From Microglena sp. YARC (Eukaryota > Chlorophyta > Chlorophyceae > Chlamydomonadales > Chlamydomonadaceae), in assembly GCA_022414725.1 (NCBI GenBank), contig CM039464.1, positions 50,236,045-50,300,044 of the forward strand: a stretch of 64,000 bases of DNA, written 5' to 3'. The position numbers were made by a program, and so were the translations under genes. The notes under the pieces were generated by a model. It worked only from the letters and a program-made list of their open reading frames with translations, was not told the origin of the DNA and did no database searches. This document shows positions 33,701-42,519 of the stretch, in pieces. Position 1 is the first letter of the stretch; every line of letters starts with the position of its first letter.

Positions 33701-36700
33701 CCCAACATGGTAAACAATCAAATTCCCCAAAATTGCAGGCGCTACTCTGAGACCACCATGTGCTACTCCGAGAGCCATGACCAAGCTCTGGTTGGGGACC
33801 AGGTCAGTACCAGTTTTCTTCTTTTTGCTAGCTGCTGCTGCTGCTGAGACTGCCATGTGTTACTGTGAGAGCCATGACCAAGCTCCGGTGGGGATGAGGT
33901 CGGTAGCAGTTTGTTTGTTTGTTTTACTAAATGCTGCTGCTGCTGAGACCGCCATGTGTTACTGTGAGAGCTATGACCATGCTCTGGTGGGGCCAGGTCA
34001 GTACCAGTTTTCTTGTTTTACTAACTGCTGCTGCTGCTGCTGCTAAGACCGCCATGTGTTAATGTGAGATACATTACCAAGCTCTGGCGGGGATGAGGTC
34101 AGTAGTTTTTTTTGTTTTGCTAGCTGCTGCTGAGACCGCCATTTGTTTCTGCGAGAGCCATGACCAAGCTCTGGTGGGGATGAGGTCAGTAGCAGGTAGT
34201 TCCAAATGCATGAGTTTGCTAAGTCCCAAATCGCACACACTCCAGAGGGGTGCGGCTGTGAAATCACGCACACAGTATCTGATATGTGTGATTTCACATA
34301 CTTTTTGACAGTTTTTTACTCTTGCTGAGAAACTGTGCGTGTTTCCACTGGTTTTCACACACTTGTGTGTGTATGTGTGTGTGGTGGTGGTGGGGGGGGA
34401 GGGGGGGTGGGTTTGCATGCGTCACGCAAATTCCCGGAGTGCTTAGAACAACCCTGGACAGTAGTAGCCATATTTTGATCATCATTACTTCTCTCCTTCC
34501 CCACACTCCCTCACTCATCTACTTATTTCTTCCTCTCCTTTCCCTCCTCTCCCTCCCTACCCATCTGATTCCCTCCTCTCCCGCCTCTCCCCTCCCTACC
34601 CATCTTTACATTCCCTCCTTCACACCCTCATTCATCTTTGGATGCCCTTATCCCACACACATGCATTCCTACCACCTCTCCCGTGCTCCCCCTTGACCAT
34701 TCCACACACACGCCCTCAACCACCAACTTGCAAACCCTCAACCCCTTACAAATCACCCCTTGCCCCCTCAACCCTCACCCCCTCACAACTTACTCCCTTA
34801 ACCCCTCATAACTCACCCCCTCACCCCCTCGCAACTTACTCCCTCAACCCCTCGTACCTCACCCCCTCAACCCCTCGTCATCGCAGACAATGGCTTTCCG
34901 CATGATGGGGGCCTCCATGTATGACAACATGTCTGCCCTCAAGGAGCAGTCGGACGTGGTGGCACGCGGTGTTGCCCTCCACAAGGTGTGGTAAGGTGGT
35001 GTGATGAGAATTGTGCAATTAAATTATCACTGCAGCACGAACTAAGGCCTTTTTCCGTTAAAACGATTGTTTGGGATTCAGTTTGTCGGTGCTTTTTCTT
35101 TTTAGCTTCTCCTGCTATCATGGTTGGGCAAGTCCCTTAAGCCTATTTTCCTACCCTTGGACTGTGACAACATGCACGAGGTGTGTGTCATGCTAGCTAC
35201 TATATTTATGTATTTGTACAGTCCAGGGGTAGCCAAAAAGGTATTTGTCTACCATGATAGCAGGAGCGGCTAAAAAGAAAAAGCACTGAAGAAGTGAGCC
35301 ACTCTCACACCCACCCATGCTTTTACAATGTACAAGCTCACACTTGCATGCGCACACCTACACACACAGGCACACACCTACACACACAGGCAGACACATA
35401 TAGATAATTTCACACACACACAGATATACACATATTCATACATACATATGCACACATATACACATAGGCACACACACATAGGAACACACACTCACACACA
35501 CAGACACACACAGGCACACACGCGAGCACACACAGACAGACACACACATGCACGTGCTTACAGACTCACCATGACCCAATCATGCACAACTTGACCCACT
35601 CATACACTAACACACACACCTTGACCGTGGTGACAGATGATTCGCCTAGTGACCATGGCGCTGGGTGGAGAGGCGTACCTCAACTTCATGGGTAACGAGT
35701 TTGGACACCCCGATTGGTGAGTAGTGGCTGTTATGTATTTGAATTGAATTCAAATAATTTGAATGGAGTTGGAATTTAATTGAATTGATTACATGGTATG
35801 TCAGCCTTCAGGCTGCTCACCATCTGCAGGTTGAGTAAACATGGGTAGTACCTGATATAATATATAGTTCAAGTTCTATGCAGCGTCGTAAGCGACGCTA
35901 CAAATTTGCGGAGAGTGTTCGCGACGGGGGGACAGGTTGCAACGGAAGCGAGTTGGTTACGAGACCGTTGGCTGACGTGTCAGGCCTAGTCTTGGTCAGA
36001 TGCTCGGTCGGTTGGTCAAACAGACAAATGGGTAACCCTGGGGGCTCCCACCCCCTTCCCAAGAGGGGGATTCGCCAAATAACAGTACTAGTACACCACA
36101 CTCCCGAGAACAGAATGCGATCAGATTGATATCGACACTTTTTTTTTTGCTATGGAATCAATAAAGCAAGAAACAATTAAGTGATAAATGATGATGGAAC
36201 GTGAAGGATGAAACAATAATCACTACACAGTCGGGAGGGAGGGAAGGGAGGGAGGGGGCATATATACAATGGATGACGACCGCGACAGTGCCAACGGACT
36301 CGCCTAACCAAGAATCTTTGATTTTTTGATGTTCGAAGTGAAACAACACACTGAGTAACAAATTAGCTAAGAGGTTCCAAACATGTTTTTTGCAGAGCCC
36401 CACTTTCTGGGTGGCGGGAGACCCTAGGGTCACCTTGTTGTCCGTCTGTTGGTTTGTTTGTGCGACTGTCGACCAACACGAAGCCTGACACGAAAGCCAT
36501 CTGTCTTCTAACTAACTGGCTTCGGTCCGCTCAATTCCGTTGCCACACCTGTCGTTCTATTGCCAACACTCTCCGCCTATTTTCTGCGTCACATGCGACG
36601 CTGCCTAGGACTAATTCGACCTGGGGTGAGGGGGGTGAGGCTCAAATCCGACCAAAACAGAATTTCTCAAGATCGGCAGGAATCAACAGGAAATTAGCCC

Positions 36701-37815
36701 CCATGTCACATTCAAGTACTGTTATTAACTAATTACGCGTACCAGGTTTTGAAGAAGTTGTTTTAATTGCTCCCTTCTGACGCAGTAGGCAGGAATAAAA
36801 AGAGCAAAAATCAATGAACAGCATAACCCGGCATAACTGATAAAAAATCGAGTAGCAGTACGTCAACAGAGCAATAAGGCAATACTCCCCCCCCCCCGGG
36901 TTGACTTTCCCCGTCATGGTAACGACCGGAGCAAGCAAAACAATAAAACAGTAGGATACCCCCACGCAGCTTACACCTACACCACCATCACCACCACCCA
37001 ACAACAACAGCAGCAGCAAAGACCTCCCCCCTTACTGCCTTCAGGATCGACTTCCCCCGTGATGGAAACGACTGGAGCCACCACCACAGCCGCCGCCAAT
37101 GGTCCCTAGGGGACTCTGAGCATCTCCTGTACCACTCCCTGGGTCGCTTTGATAGAGCCATGATGCAGCTGGATGACAAGTAGGTTTGATACATTTTAGA
37201 GTTTTCTTTACTTTAATCAGCCCTGTGTCGCTTTGATAAAGCCATGATGCCGCTGGATGACAAGTAGGTTCCATACAGGTTAGGGTTTGGGGTTTACTTT
37301 GCTCTGACCAGCCCTGTGTCGCGTTGTTAAAGCCATGATTCAGCTGGATGACAATAAGGTTTGAAACAGTTTAGGGTTTGATATGGTGCGTTGAGTGGTG
37401 TTGGGTTGGCCCGGTGGTTTCGTAGTTCAGGGCTCTGATGTTCCAGAAGTCCGGGAATTATTGCTTAAGTAATTACTTGATATATTTTGGTGATGTGATG
37501 TTCTATTGGCCGTTTTTATGCTTTGCCATTTGTTCAGTATGCTCCCCATCTGGGGGGCTGGAGCTCCCAGAGTCAACCCATTGTCCGATTGTCTGGCCCT
37601 GTCGTAAACCCTGGCTTTGGTCCGCTGAACTCGATTCCACACCCACACTGCACTAGAGTGGGCCTTGAGCCGGCCTTGAGCACCCACACACCCACACAGA
37701 CACCCATACTACACTCGGCTTGGCTCAGGTCCAAGTCAAGTGTAGTATGGGTGTGGGTGTGCTCAAGGCCGGCTCAAGGCCCACTCAAGTGTAGTATGGG
37801 TGTTTGAGTGGGTTT

Positions 37816-37851
<36 letters not shown>

Positions 37852-40061
37852 TTGCAGAAAACAGGTTCCTTGCCACCCACCAGTGGGTGATCCTCATGGA
37901 TGAGGCTGATAAGATGTAGGTGTTTTCACTCGGCCCCCTTGCCGTTGTGCTCAACTGCTGCACTGAATGCACTGCAGGTACAAGTTCCTATCCGACCCCC
38001 ACCAGTGGGTGACCCACACAGATGAGGCTGAGCAGGTGTTGGTGTTTGAGCGCGGCCCCCTTGTCTTCGTACTCAACTGGTCTCCCACCCAGAAACCATG
38101 AAGGATACGAGGTGAGCCTTCGTCTGACTTTCAGTGGGAGGGGGGGGGGGGGGGGGGGGGGGGTCCTATATATAGTGATCGCTACTTTGACCCCGTTTTG
38201 GCCCAAATTGCCACTATACAAATTGCCAACCAAAACAGTTTTCCCCCGAAATGCCCTCTAAAAGCTATAACATCTATATGGGGGGGGGGGGGGGGGGGGG
38301 GGGGTACCTGAAGGGACGTGGGTGCTAGGGATCTAGGTTGGATTATGTGAAACTTGTCCTTGAGTTGTTGTTTTGTGTCAGGGGTTAAGCCTTTCAAAAC
38401 AATGCATTTTATGTTATTGTATCTCGACGGACAGCCTTTAGGCTGGGGCCATGCAACCAAGTTCAAGGTCGACTATCTGCAACTATGACCTTGTGTATTT
38501 TACAGTTCAGGGGTAGCCTACTAGGCTTAAGAGACTTGCCCAGCCTCTAAAAACGTAAAAGCTTTTCTAGATTTACCGGAGATGTGCAGCCATACCCTTT
38601 AGGGGCGTCACTTTGGGGACCATGGACAGCTATAGCCTACCCACGTATTTCTGATCATGTCCTCCAACTCCCACACCACCCGGTCATCAAGAAAACCTCC
38701 TCGATGATAGCCATAGTTCTTGTACCCACCCAACCCAACCCCACCCAAACACCCACCATTATACAGACCTTACCGCCCATCAAATGCCCAGGCACCCACC
38801 CAACCACACCCAACCACCATTCAACCAACCCAACATGTTGCCCTGCTGCCCATTTGCTTTCAGGTTGCCACCCCAACCCATGGCAAGTGGCGTGTCGTCC
38901 TTGATTCAGATTCCAGAGACTTCGGAGGCAAGGGGTGCGTGGGACATGATGTAAGTGACCCGCATGCTTGTTGCACTTACATTGTAGTACATTGTATTGT
39001 CATAGACAGGCCATAGTTGACTCTAGACAAGCCCGCTCTACAACATCTGGGAGGGTCTTCCAACCGTCCTCAAAATCACAGGGTACAAGCGGAGAGTGTT
39101 GACAACAGAACGACAGATGGCAACAGAGGGGAGCGGACCGACGCCAGTTAGTTACGAGACAGTTAGCTTGTGTGTCGGTCGCACGGTCGTCGGTCACACA
39201 AGCAAACCAACAAATGGACAACGGGGTGACCCTGGGGGCTCCCGCTCCCCAGAAGGGGGGGCTCCGCAAAAAAACTAATCCAGCACACGCTCCCCTAGGT
39301 GCTTGAGCTGATGCGCCGTAGACGTTTGCTTCATATGGGACACACCTTGATATAGCAATTCACTGTATATTTTTGAAATAGGCAGTCATAGGTCGTACAT
39401 GGTGCACATCATTTTAACAGTATGCAATTCACTGTTTATTTGGGGGCTACTCATGGTAGCCTCAAAAATTAAACAGTGATCAACTCAATTGTGTGACAGT
39501 CCAGGGGTGAAGTCTATCTGTGTGCTGCAGGCTTGTACTAGTTGCACTCATTGAAACAAACACTCATTGGTGCACACATGCAAGTTATCCAAGCTGTTAT
39601 GAATGTTACCTTACCACAGTCCGCCCCCTTCTGTGCTGCAGGTGAACCACTTCACCGAGCCCTTCGTGGAAATCTTACACGACAGGCAGCAGTAAATGAA
39701 AGTGCTTACGCTAATTCAAAGTACCACTCTTGACATACAAACATGTAAAATACTCTGGCTGCCATGAACAGTATTTGAAACATGTGTGTTCCCATTTGTG
39801 ATGCAGGTGGACCACTTCACCGAGCCCACAAAGGAAATCTTCCACGACAGGATGCAGTACATGAGAGTGCTTGCGCCGTCACGAACAATCGTGGTCTACG
39901 CCAATGCTGACGTCGAGGTACGCCATCTTGCAAACACATCCTGTACCCAAGACAAATGCATGGAAAACACAATATATATACACATGTGCAGTACAAATGC
40001 TGGCGTTGAGGTACGCTATCTTGCAAACAATCATTTACCCTAATCAAATGCATGGAATTTT

Positions 40062-40143
<82 letters not shown>

Positions 40144-40801
40144 CAGTGCAAATGATGAGGCTGAGGTACGCCATCTTGCAAGCAACTCCTTTACCCAAAA
40201 CAAATGCATGTAATGCACATATAGAAACAAGGCTCATGCTTGGCTAATAATACACACTTGCATCTTTTGATTTGATCGAATTCTTGTCCCACCTCCCTTG
40301 GTTTTGTTTGATTTTAGTTTATTACCATTGAGTCTATCACTCTAGCAGGCTCAAGGCTGCTTACAGTCTGTGGGTATTGTTAACACGGGCTGTGCAGACA
40401 CTACGACCACCCTGTTTTCCTGTTTTTAAGGTTTGGTAAGTCCCTTTAGCCTGTCTGGCGACCCCTGGACTATAAAAATACAAACGTACATACTACGCAC
40501 TTCAAACCTGTTCATACCTACACACCACCACACACCACCATCCCCCCATCCAGGAAGCCCCCCCCCCCCCCCCCCCCCGCACACACACACACACCACACC
40601 ACCACGCACCACACTCCCACATATGCAGCTCTCTCCTCACAAACACACCACCACCACACACAAATACCTCCCCCCCACTCCCCCACCCCCTTGGCACTTT
40701 TGTAGCTCCCCGCTGAGCCAGTCAAGGAACAGATCAAGACACCTGACACAGCAACTCCTGCAAAGCAAGCTACGTCCAAGGTGTTGGGAGAAGCTGATTA
40801 G
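18776..40801 (+). CDS. 1,4-alpha-glucan (starch) branching enzyme
   Basis: GH13 enzyme that makes alpha-1,6 branches in starch, probably in the plastid. Twenty GT-AG exons: 18776-18949, 21048-21173, 21859-21950, 23561-23631, 25042-25166, 25720-25775, 26184-26292, 26911-27054, 28314-28424, 29227-29450, 30566-30727, 32235-32336, 33739-33802, 34887-34985, 35637-35716, 37045-37179, 37978-38111, 38864-38950, 39807-39917, 40706-40801. Phases match throughout, giving about 766 residues. Exon 1 (ATG, Ser/Arg/Pro-rich) fits a transit peptide. Then come VYEVDPGL, the CBM48-like YREWAPAAQ and LIGDFNNW, and the GH13 motifs DVVHSH (exon 9), [10 protein letters not shown] (nucleophile Asp about 389, exon 10), [10 protein letters not shown] (acid/base Glu about 444, exon 11) and ESHDQAL (Asp about 513, exon 13). 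GFDYRL is GFDMRL here. Exon 17 has one extra A (A-run 38093-38095), which creates a TGA at 38099; frame is restored if one A is removed, giving NHEGYE before exon 18. A real mutation or a sequence error are both possible. Confidence 0.93.
19857..19924. repeat. 17-bp perfect inverted repeat
   Basis: TTGTCAGGATCCCACAT (19857-19873) and its exact inverse (19908-19924), with a 34-nt spacer. Confidence 0.75.
20570..20766. mobile_element. MITE family A copy
   Basis: Inverted ends AGCTTCTCTTTTCGGCTAC and GAGCTGAAAAGAAAAGC; inner arms GCAGCTTCTATGCAGCTC / GAGCTGCCTAGAAGCTGC. Confidence 0.7.
21962..22173. mobile_element. poly-G cassette bracketed by copies of exon 3 end
   Basis: GT/GGGT run and a G-run, then AATAAAAGCTTCTTTCCGGG, a body homologous to 5285-5441. 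It is followed at 22141-22173 by a second copy of exon 3's last bases and donor (CAAGCCGCATGCCTCATTAG, AAAGTGAGTCCTGCC versus GAGAGTGAGTCCTACC in the gene). Confidence 0.75.
22190..22392. mobile_element. MITE family A copy with 8-bp TSD CCAAATAT
   Basis: Starts CAGGGCTTTCCTTTTCGGC, ends GCTGAAAATATAAGTTATG. Exact direct repeats CCAAATAT at 22182-22189 and 22393-22400. Confidence 0.87.
22430..23545. repeat. AT-rich ATGGATGAT-type repeats with a family A MITE
   Basis: Diffuse GATGATAATGGATG-like repeats fill much of branching enzyme intron 3 (22430-22640, 23130-23545). A further family-A copy (ends ATAGCTTTTCTTTTCC / GAATAGAAAAGCC) lies at about 22768-22966. No exon between. Confidence 0.6.
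23690..24170. repeat. (AGCAGN)n trinucleotide-like array
   Basis: Almost 500 bp of AGCAG/GAGCAG/GTAGTA triplets directly after exon 4. Open frames on both strands (poly-Leu, poly-Ala, poly-Ser) are artefacts. Confidence 0.85.
24428..24620. mobile_element. family E repeat copy
   Basis: TTGAACTTGGTTACATGGC, GCTGCCTTTGGCAGGAAC, then CATGATCCAATCTCTACAC, in the order seen in other copies. Confidence 0.6.
24660..25041. repeat. about 57-bp minisatellite abutting exon 5 acceptor
   Basis: Six or seven units with ACACACTGACATGCACACAT and TGTCATGCCCTAAGCTC. The last partial unit (CACTGACATGCACG) runs straight into the acceptor CAACCAG of branching enzyme exon 5. Confidence 0.85.
25945..26100. repeat. 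CA/CCA microsatellite
   Basis: C-rich and (CA)n tract before branching enzyme exon 7. Confidence 0.8.
26102..26135 (+). pseudogene. upstream acceptor-edge copy of branching enzyme exon 7
   Basis: TATTATAGGAAGCATCCACG then CCCTGGAAAG mirrors the true edge TATTGCAGGAAGCACCCACG then CCCTAGCAAG, 77 bp upstream. Confidence 0.8.
26373..26580 (+). pseudogene. two downstream donor-edge copies of branching enzyme exon 7
   Basis: Copies at 26373-26450 and 26512-26580 repeat GCATGTCAGGGAAGGAG, GAGTTCCGGGACA and the donor region. The true GTAAGG is GTTAGG in the first and GCAAGG in the second; the first has an in-frame stop. Confidence 0.85.
26637..26910 (+). pseudogene. ladder of acceptor-edge copies before branching enzyme exon 8
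   Basis: The true edge GCTAGGTTCTTCCTCGTATC (26907-26926) is preceded by GTTCTTCCTCTTATCAACCT (about 26640), AGTTCTTCCTCAAATCAACC (about 26700) and GGTTCTTCCTGATATCAACC (about 26780), separated by (CCAACAACCT)n spacer. Confidence 0.8.
27300..27700. repeat. C-run, (CA)n and (CAGA)n microsatellites
   Basis: C-rich tract 27307-27365, then CAGACAGA/GATAGA repeats to about 27700, within branching enzyme intron 8. Confidence 0.8.
27838..28313 (+). pseudogene. three-step ladder of acceptor-edge copies before exon 9
   Basis: Copies begin near 27843, 27974 and 28131; the true exon begins at 28314. Each repeats the end of the intron (CCTAAACCCT and TACCTAATCTT motifs) plus TCTTTGATxxATGAGGC and CTGTACGTGCTGC. 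Copy spacing is about 130-180 bp. The copies lose the catalytic-region codons: GATGTGATCCC replaces GATGTGGTCCACTCG. Confidence 0.9.
28855..29226 (+). pseudogene. two acceptor-edge copies before exon 10
   Basis: Exon-start copies at 28919 and 29072, true start 29227 (spacing 153 and 155 bp). Both read [14 protein letters not shown] then [10 protein letters not shown] and still keep AAACCCAG in front. They stop short of the [10 protein letters not shown] part, where the intron spacer resumes. Confidence 0.92.
29485..29499. repeat. poly-G run
   Basis: 15-nt G homopolymer 35 bp after the donor of exon 10. Confidence 0.9.
29535..29805 (+). pseudogene. two donor-edge copies after exon 10
   Basis: 29535-29652 and 29698-29805 repeat the last 110 bp of exon 10 (AGGTTTGATGGCGTGA, TCCATGCTGTACCAGC, GGCGGCTACCCTGA) with GAGTGAGTGAGGGG or GAGTGAGGGG at the donor. 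Both lose the nucleophile context (TTTAGCGGGTTAAGG for TTTGACGGCTTCAGG); the second has an in-frame TAG. Confidence 0.92.
30082..30109. repeat. poly-C run
   Basis: 28-nt C homopolymer within branching enzyme intron 10. Confidence 0.9.
30200..30480 (+). pseudogene. two acceptor-edge copies before exon 11
   Basis: Copies from about 30208 and 30382 (true start 30566; spacing 174 and 184 bp) repeat TACTTTGGCATGGAAAC, CTCATGCTTGCCAATGACAT and CTGGTGCTATCA, then diverge before the catalytic GAGGATGTGAGTGGC. The second keeps GTGTCCAG at its acceptor. Confidence 0.92.
31085..31260. repeat. hairpin-rich segment
   Basis: Stems CTCCCCAA/TTGGGGAG and CTCCT/AGGAG and others lie close together; followed to about 31720 by GT/CA-rich repeats with CACCCACCTACATG copies. 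Confidence 0.45.
32397..32510 (+). pseudogene. two weak donor-edge copies after exon 12
   Basis: The true ACTCTGTGCGGCAGGTGTGT is echoed by CACTGTGGAACAGGTATGCG (about 32400) and CACTCTTCACAACAGGCGTA (about 32440), each followed by GT-rich sequence and a GTAGCCxxATAGGCTGA fragment. Confidence 0.5.
33826..34184 (+). pseudogene. four donor-edge copies after exon 13
   Basis: Copies end at donors 33899, 33996, 34099 and 34185 (spacing about 90-103 bp; true donor 33803). Each repeats GAGACCGCCATGTGTTACTG, GAGAGCCATGACCAAGCTC and a GAG or CAG followed by GTCAGTA or GTCGGTA. A TTGCTAG or TTACTAA plus (CTG)n precedes each, so some carry acceptor-like sequence as well. Confidence 0.93.
34236..34290. 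repeat. 11-bp stem inverted repeat
   Basis: TGTGAAATCAC and GTGATTTCACA separated by about 20 nt, with a further GTGCGTGTTTCC motif nearby resembling 18420-18560. Confidence 0.55.
34480..34880. repeat. pyrimidine-rich CTCCC / CCCCTCAACC tract
   Basis: C/T-rich minisatellite leading to the acceptor of branching enzyme exon 14. Confidence 0.75.
35011..35290. mobile_element. family C element with long inverted repeats
   Basis: Left arm runs CTTTTTCTTTTTAGC, ATGGTTGGGCAAGTCCC, CCTTGGACTGTGAC; right arm is its inverse, TACAGTCCAGGGGTAGCC to GCTAAAAAGAAAAAGCAC. Core palindromic element 35091-35288 with about 70-bp arms; the left side extends to 35011 with family-C sequence seen at 3927-4086. Confidence 0.75.
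35310..35570. repeat. (CA)n / ACACACAGGCAC microsatellite
   Basis: CA-rich tract before branching enzyme exon 15. Confidence 0.85.
35876..36082. repeat. family D repeat
   Basis: GCAGCGTCGTAAGCGACGC through GGGTAACCCTGGGGGCTCCC. Confidence 0.7.
36375..36606. repeat. family D repeat, inverted
   Basis: Reverse orientation: TAGGGTCACCTTGTTGTCCG, GCCAACACTCTCCGCC, GCGTCACATGCGACGCTGC. Together with 35876-36082 it forms an inverted pair about 290 bp apart. Confidence 0.65.
36896..36935 (+). pseudogene. acceptor-edge copy before branching enzyme exon 16
   Basis: GTTGACTTTCCCCGTCATGG then AACGACCGGAGC mirrors GATCGACTTCCCCCGTGATGG of the true exon start, 150 bp upstream. Confidence 0.8.
37218..37365 (+). 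pseudogene. two donor-edge copies after exon 16
   Basis: 37218-37272 and 37309-37365 repeat GTGTCGCTTTGATAAAGCC and CTGGATGACAAGTAGGTT; the second has ACAATAAGGTTT in place of the donor. Confidence 0.9.
37821..37962 (+). pseudogene. acceptor-edge copy of exon 17, with (TA)n
   Basis: After a (TA)n run (37821-37848), 37852-37962 repeats exon 17 at high similarity: TCCTTGCCACCCACCAGTGG, GATGAGGCTGATAAGATGTA, CGGCCCCCTTGCCGTTGTGC. It has in-frame stops and ends just before the true acceptor. Confidence 0.88.
38140..38400. repeat. two poly-G runs and cassette fragment
   Basis: G-runs 38140-38163 (24 nt) and 38280-38304 (25 nt); the second is followed by GTGGGTGCTAGGGATCTAGG, a fragment of the cassette seen after 5285. 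Then a family-E fragment to about 38475. Confidence 0.75.
38500..38560. repeat. family C fragment
   Basis: TTACAGTTCAGGGGTAGCC followed by AGAGACTTGCCCAGCC. Confidence 0.55.
39085..39270. repeat. family D repeat
   Basis: CAGTTAGTTACGAGACAGTT through GGGGTGACCCTGGGGGCTCC; left end truncated relative to 35876-36082. Confidence 0.7.
39540..39725 (+). pseudogene. acceptor-edge copy before branching enzyme exon 19
   Basis: GCTGCAGGTGAACCACTTCA, CCGAGCCC, GAAATCTTACACGACAGG match the true edge 168 bp downstream; the copy has an in-frame TAA (CAGTAAATG). Confidence 0.9.
39985..40210 (+). pseudogene. two donor-edge copies after exon 19, with (TA)n(GA)n
   Basis: 39985-40045 and 40141-40210 repeat AATGCTGGCGTTGAGGTACG and CTATCTTGCAAACAA; between them lies (TA)n then (GA)n (40062-40142). 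Confidence 0.88.
40558..40690. repeat. poly-C and (CA)n tract
   Basis: 21-nt C-run (40558-40578) and CA/CCA repeats before the last branching enzyme exon. Confidence 0.85.
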
Positions 40802-40935
40802 GAGCTGAGGGAAGCTGCTACATGTGAGGGTAAAGAAGCTTCTCCTTCAGATTTTGAAGAAGCTGCATCCTTTGAGTTGGGAGAAGCTGCTGCTTAAGAG
40901 CTAAGAGAAGCTATTGCTTCAGAGTTGAGAGAGGT
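40802..40935 (+). pseudogene. decayed repeat copies of the C-terminal codons
   Basis: Directly after the stop, the last coding motif (TTGGGAGAAGCTG) recurs as GAGCTGAGGGAAGCTGCT, GAGTTGGGAGAAGCTGCT and GAGCTAAGAGAAGCTATT, in frame as (E)LxEA repeats broken by stops. It could be a former acidic tail or a donor-less duplication ladder. Confidence 0.65.
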
Positions 40936-41580
40936 TGCTAGGAACTGAACCTTTGCCAACAGACACATTGACAACTGATATCTGACAGCTTACAACATAC
41001 AACTGACAACATATAACTGACGACGAGTAGTACAAGACATGGGATTTCACAAGATACAGGATTTTACATGATACGGGATTGCAAAAAATATGGGATGTCA
41101 CATGATACAGAACTCAGGCCTACACAGCCATGGTCTTACGCTTTCTCACGCGCTGCATGTCTTGTACAATTATGCATCTTGTACACGACTCGGGGGTGAT
41201 CTTGTTGCATGTAGCTGAGCGGAGCGTGTTAACTAAGCATATGTTTGGCAAGTTGTGCCAATCTGTCATTTGTGTGTGTGTGCGTGTGTAGCCCTAAGCC
41301 AAAGGGTGGGATCCTAAACAAGATGGTATGAACCTTGCCTCCCTGCCCCAATTATGAGCTTTAGCTATTGTGTCTTCTTTGTCATTGTATTCCCCGTCTC
41401 CCTGAGGAAATAATGTCTGTATAAGTTGTAGTTGTAGTGATAATGATCATTACATTTTCTCCTGGTACCCTACTGGACTCTATATGTGCCCGAGGCCTGA
41501 CGGAGTCAAGGGGGGCTTATGAATAGTGGTCGTGTGAGGACTAACTCCCAATTTGATGAGAAACAATGTTGTTGTTGCTG
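40936..41580. other. branching enzyme 3' region, no gene seen
   Basis: Contains GACAACTGATATCTGACAGC-type and ACAxGATACxGGAT short repeats (40970-41110), then unique sequence. Confidence 0.45.
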
Positions 41581-41582
41581 TT

Positions 41583-42440
41583 GTTACAGTCCACGGGTAG
41601 CCGATTAGGCGGAAGGGACTTGCCTAGCCTCGGATCTTAGACTTGAACTTCATTGCATGGCTCCAGCCTTTAAGGCTGCTCGTCTTTTTTGCCCAGCCTC
41701 GAAGAATTAATAAATGGCAAATGGTAAAATTGTGCGAGCCCACAAGGGGGCTGCAATCAAGCTCCTACCTTGATTTGTTTTTCTCCTCATCGCGTGTCTG
41801 TGTTGGAGATTTATGGGCCATCATAACAAAAGATATGTAAATTGTTGAAGTCTTGGGCTCCTGGTTAAGTGCAGTCTTCGGCAGTAACACACCCAATTCA
41901 AATCAGAGCATTCATATCACAAAATATTTTTATTCGAAGAAACCAAACATGTGATACGTGCACATTCCCAACAATACTCAAATCCGTGCGTGCTTTTTGC
42001 ACTTGAATTTGGTAGATTGTAAGTACTGTTATTAGGCTGCTCGCCATCTTCCGCAGTACAATTAATTACCAGGGGAAAAGTAAATGCGGCTCCGTTCATG
42101 GATGCACGCATGCTCAAGAAACAAACCTGGGTGGCGACATGTACCCAGCTTCATTTTCCATGGCTGTACAGCTTACAGCAGGTACTCAGCTCTGAGTTTA
42201 GCGATGAAGTTCTTTTGATGCTGAGATGTACTTCTAAAAACCTGATTTCCCAGTCATGCAACAAAAATATTCCTTTACAGTGATGGAGAAAGTTGTCCTT
42301 TTTATCAATGATGTTTCGAAGAGATTGGATCAAATACATGTTAATAATAATGCTTTGCGTTGAGTTTATTATATGACTGCCGAAGATGGCGAGCAGCCTT
42401 AAAGGCTGGATCCATGCACCGTAGCCTAGTTCAACTTCAA
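41583..42440. mobile_element. family C fragment followed by family E element
   Basis: 41583-41632 is a family-C end (TTACAGTCCACGGGTAGCC). From 41635 family-E sequence begins. The clearest unit is 42000-42440: GGCTGCTCGCCATCTTCCGC on the left and GCCGAAGATGGCGAGCAGCC on the right form inverted ends around an interior with AGAGATTGGATCAAATACAT. Confidence 0.65.
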
Positions 42441-42449
42441 GTTTACAGT

Positions 42450-42518
42450 CTGATTGCCACCTGTCGCTCCCCCGCGATCACTCTCCGCCAATTTTTAGCG
42501 TCGCAAGCGACGCTGCAT
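42450..42518. repeat. family D fragment, inverted
   Basis: ATCACTCTCCGCCAATTTTT and GCGTCGCAAGCGACGCTGC. Confidence 0.65.
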
Positions 42519-42519
42519 C

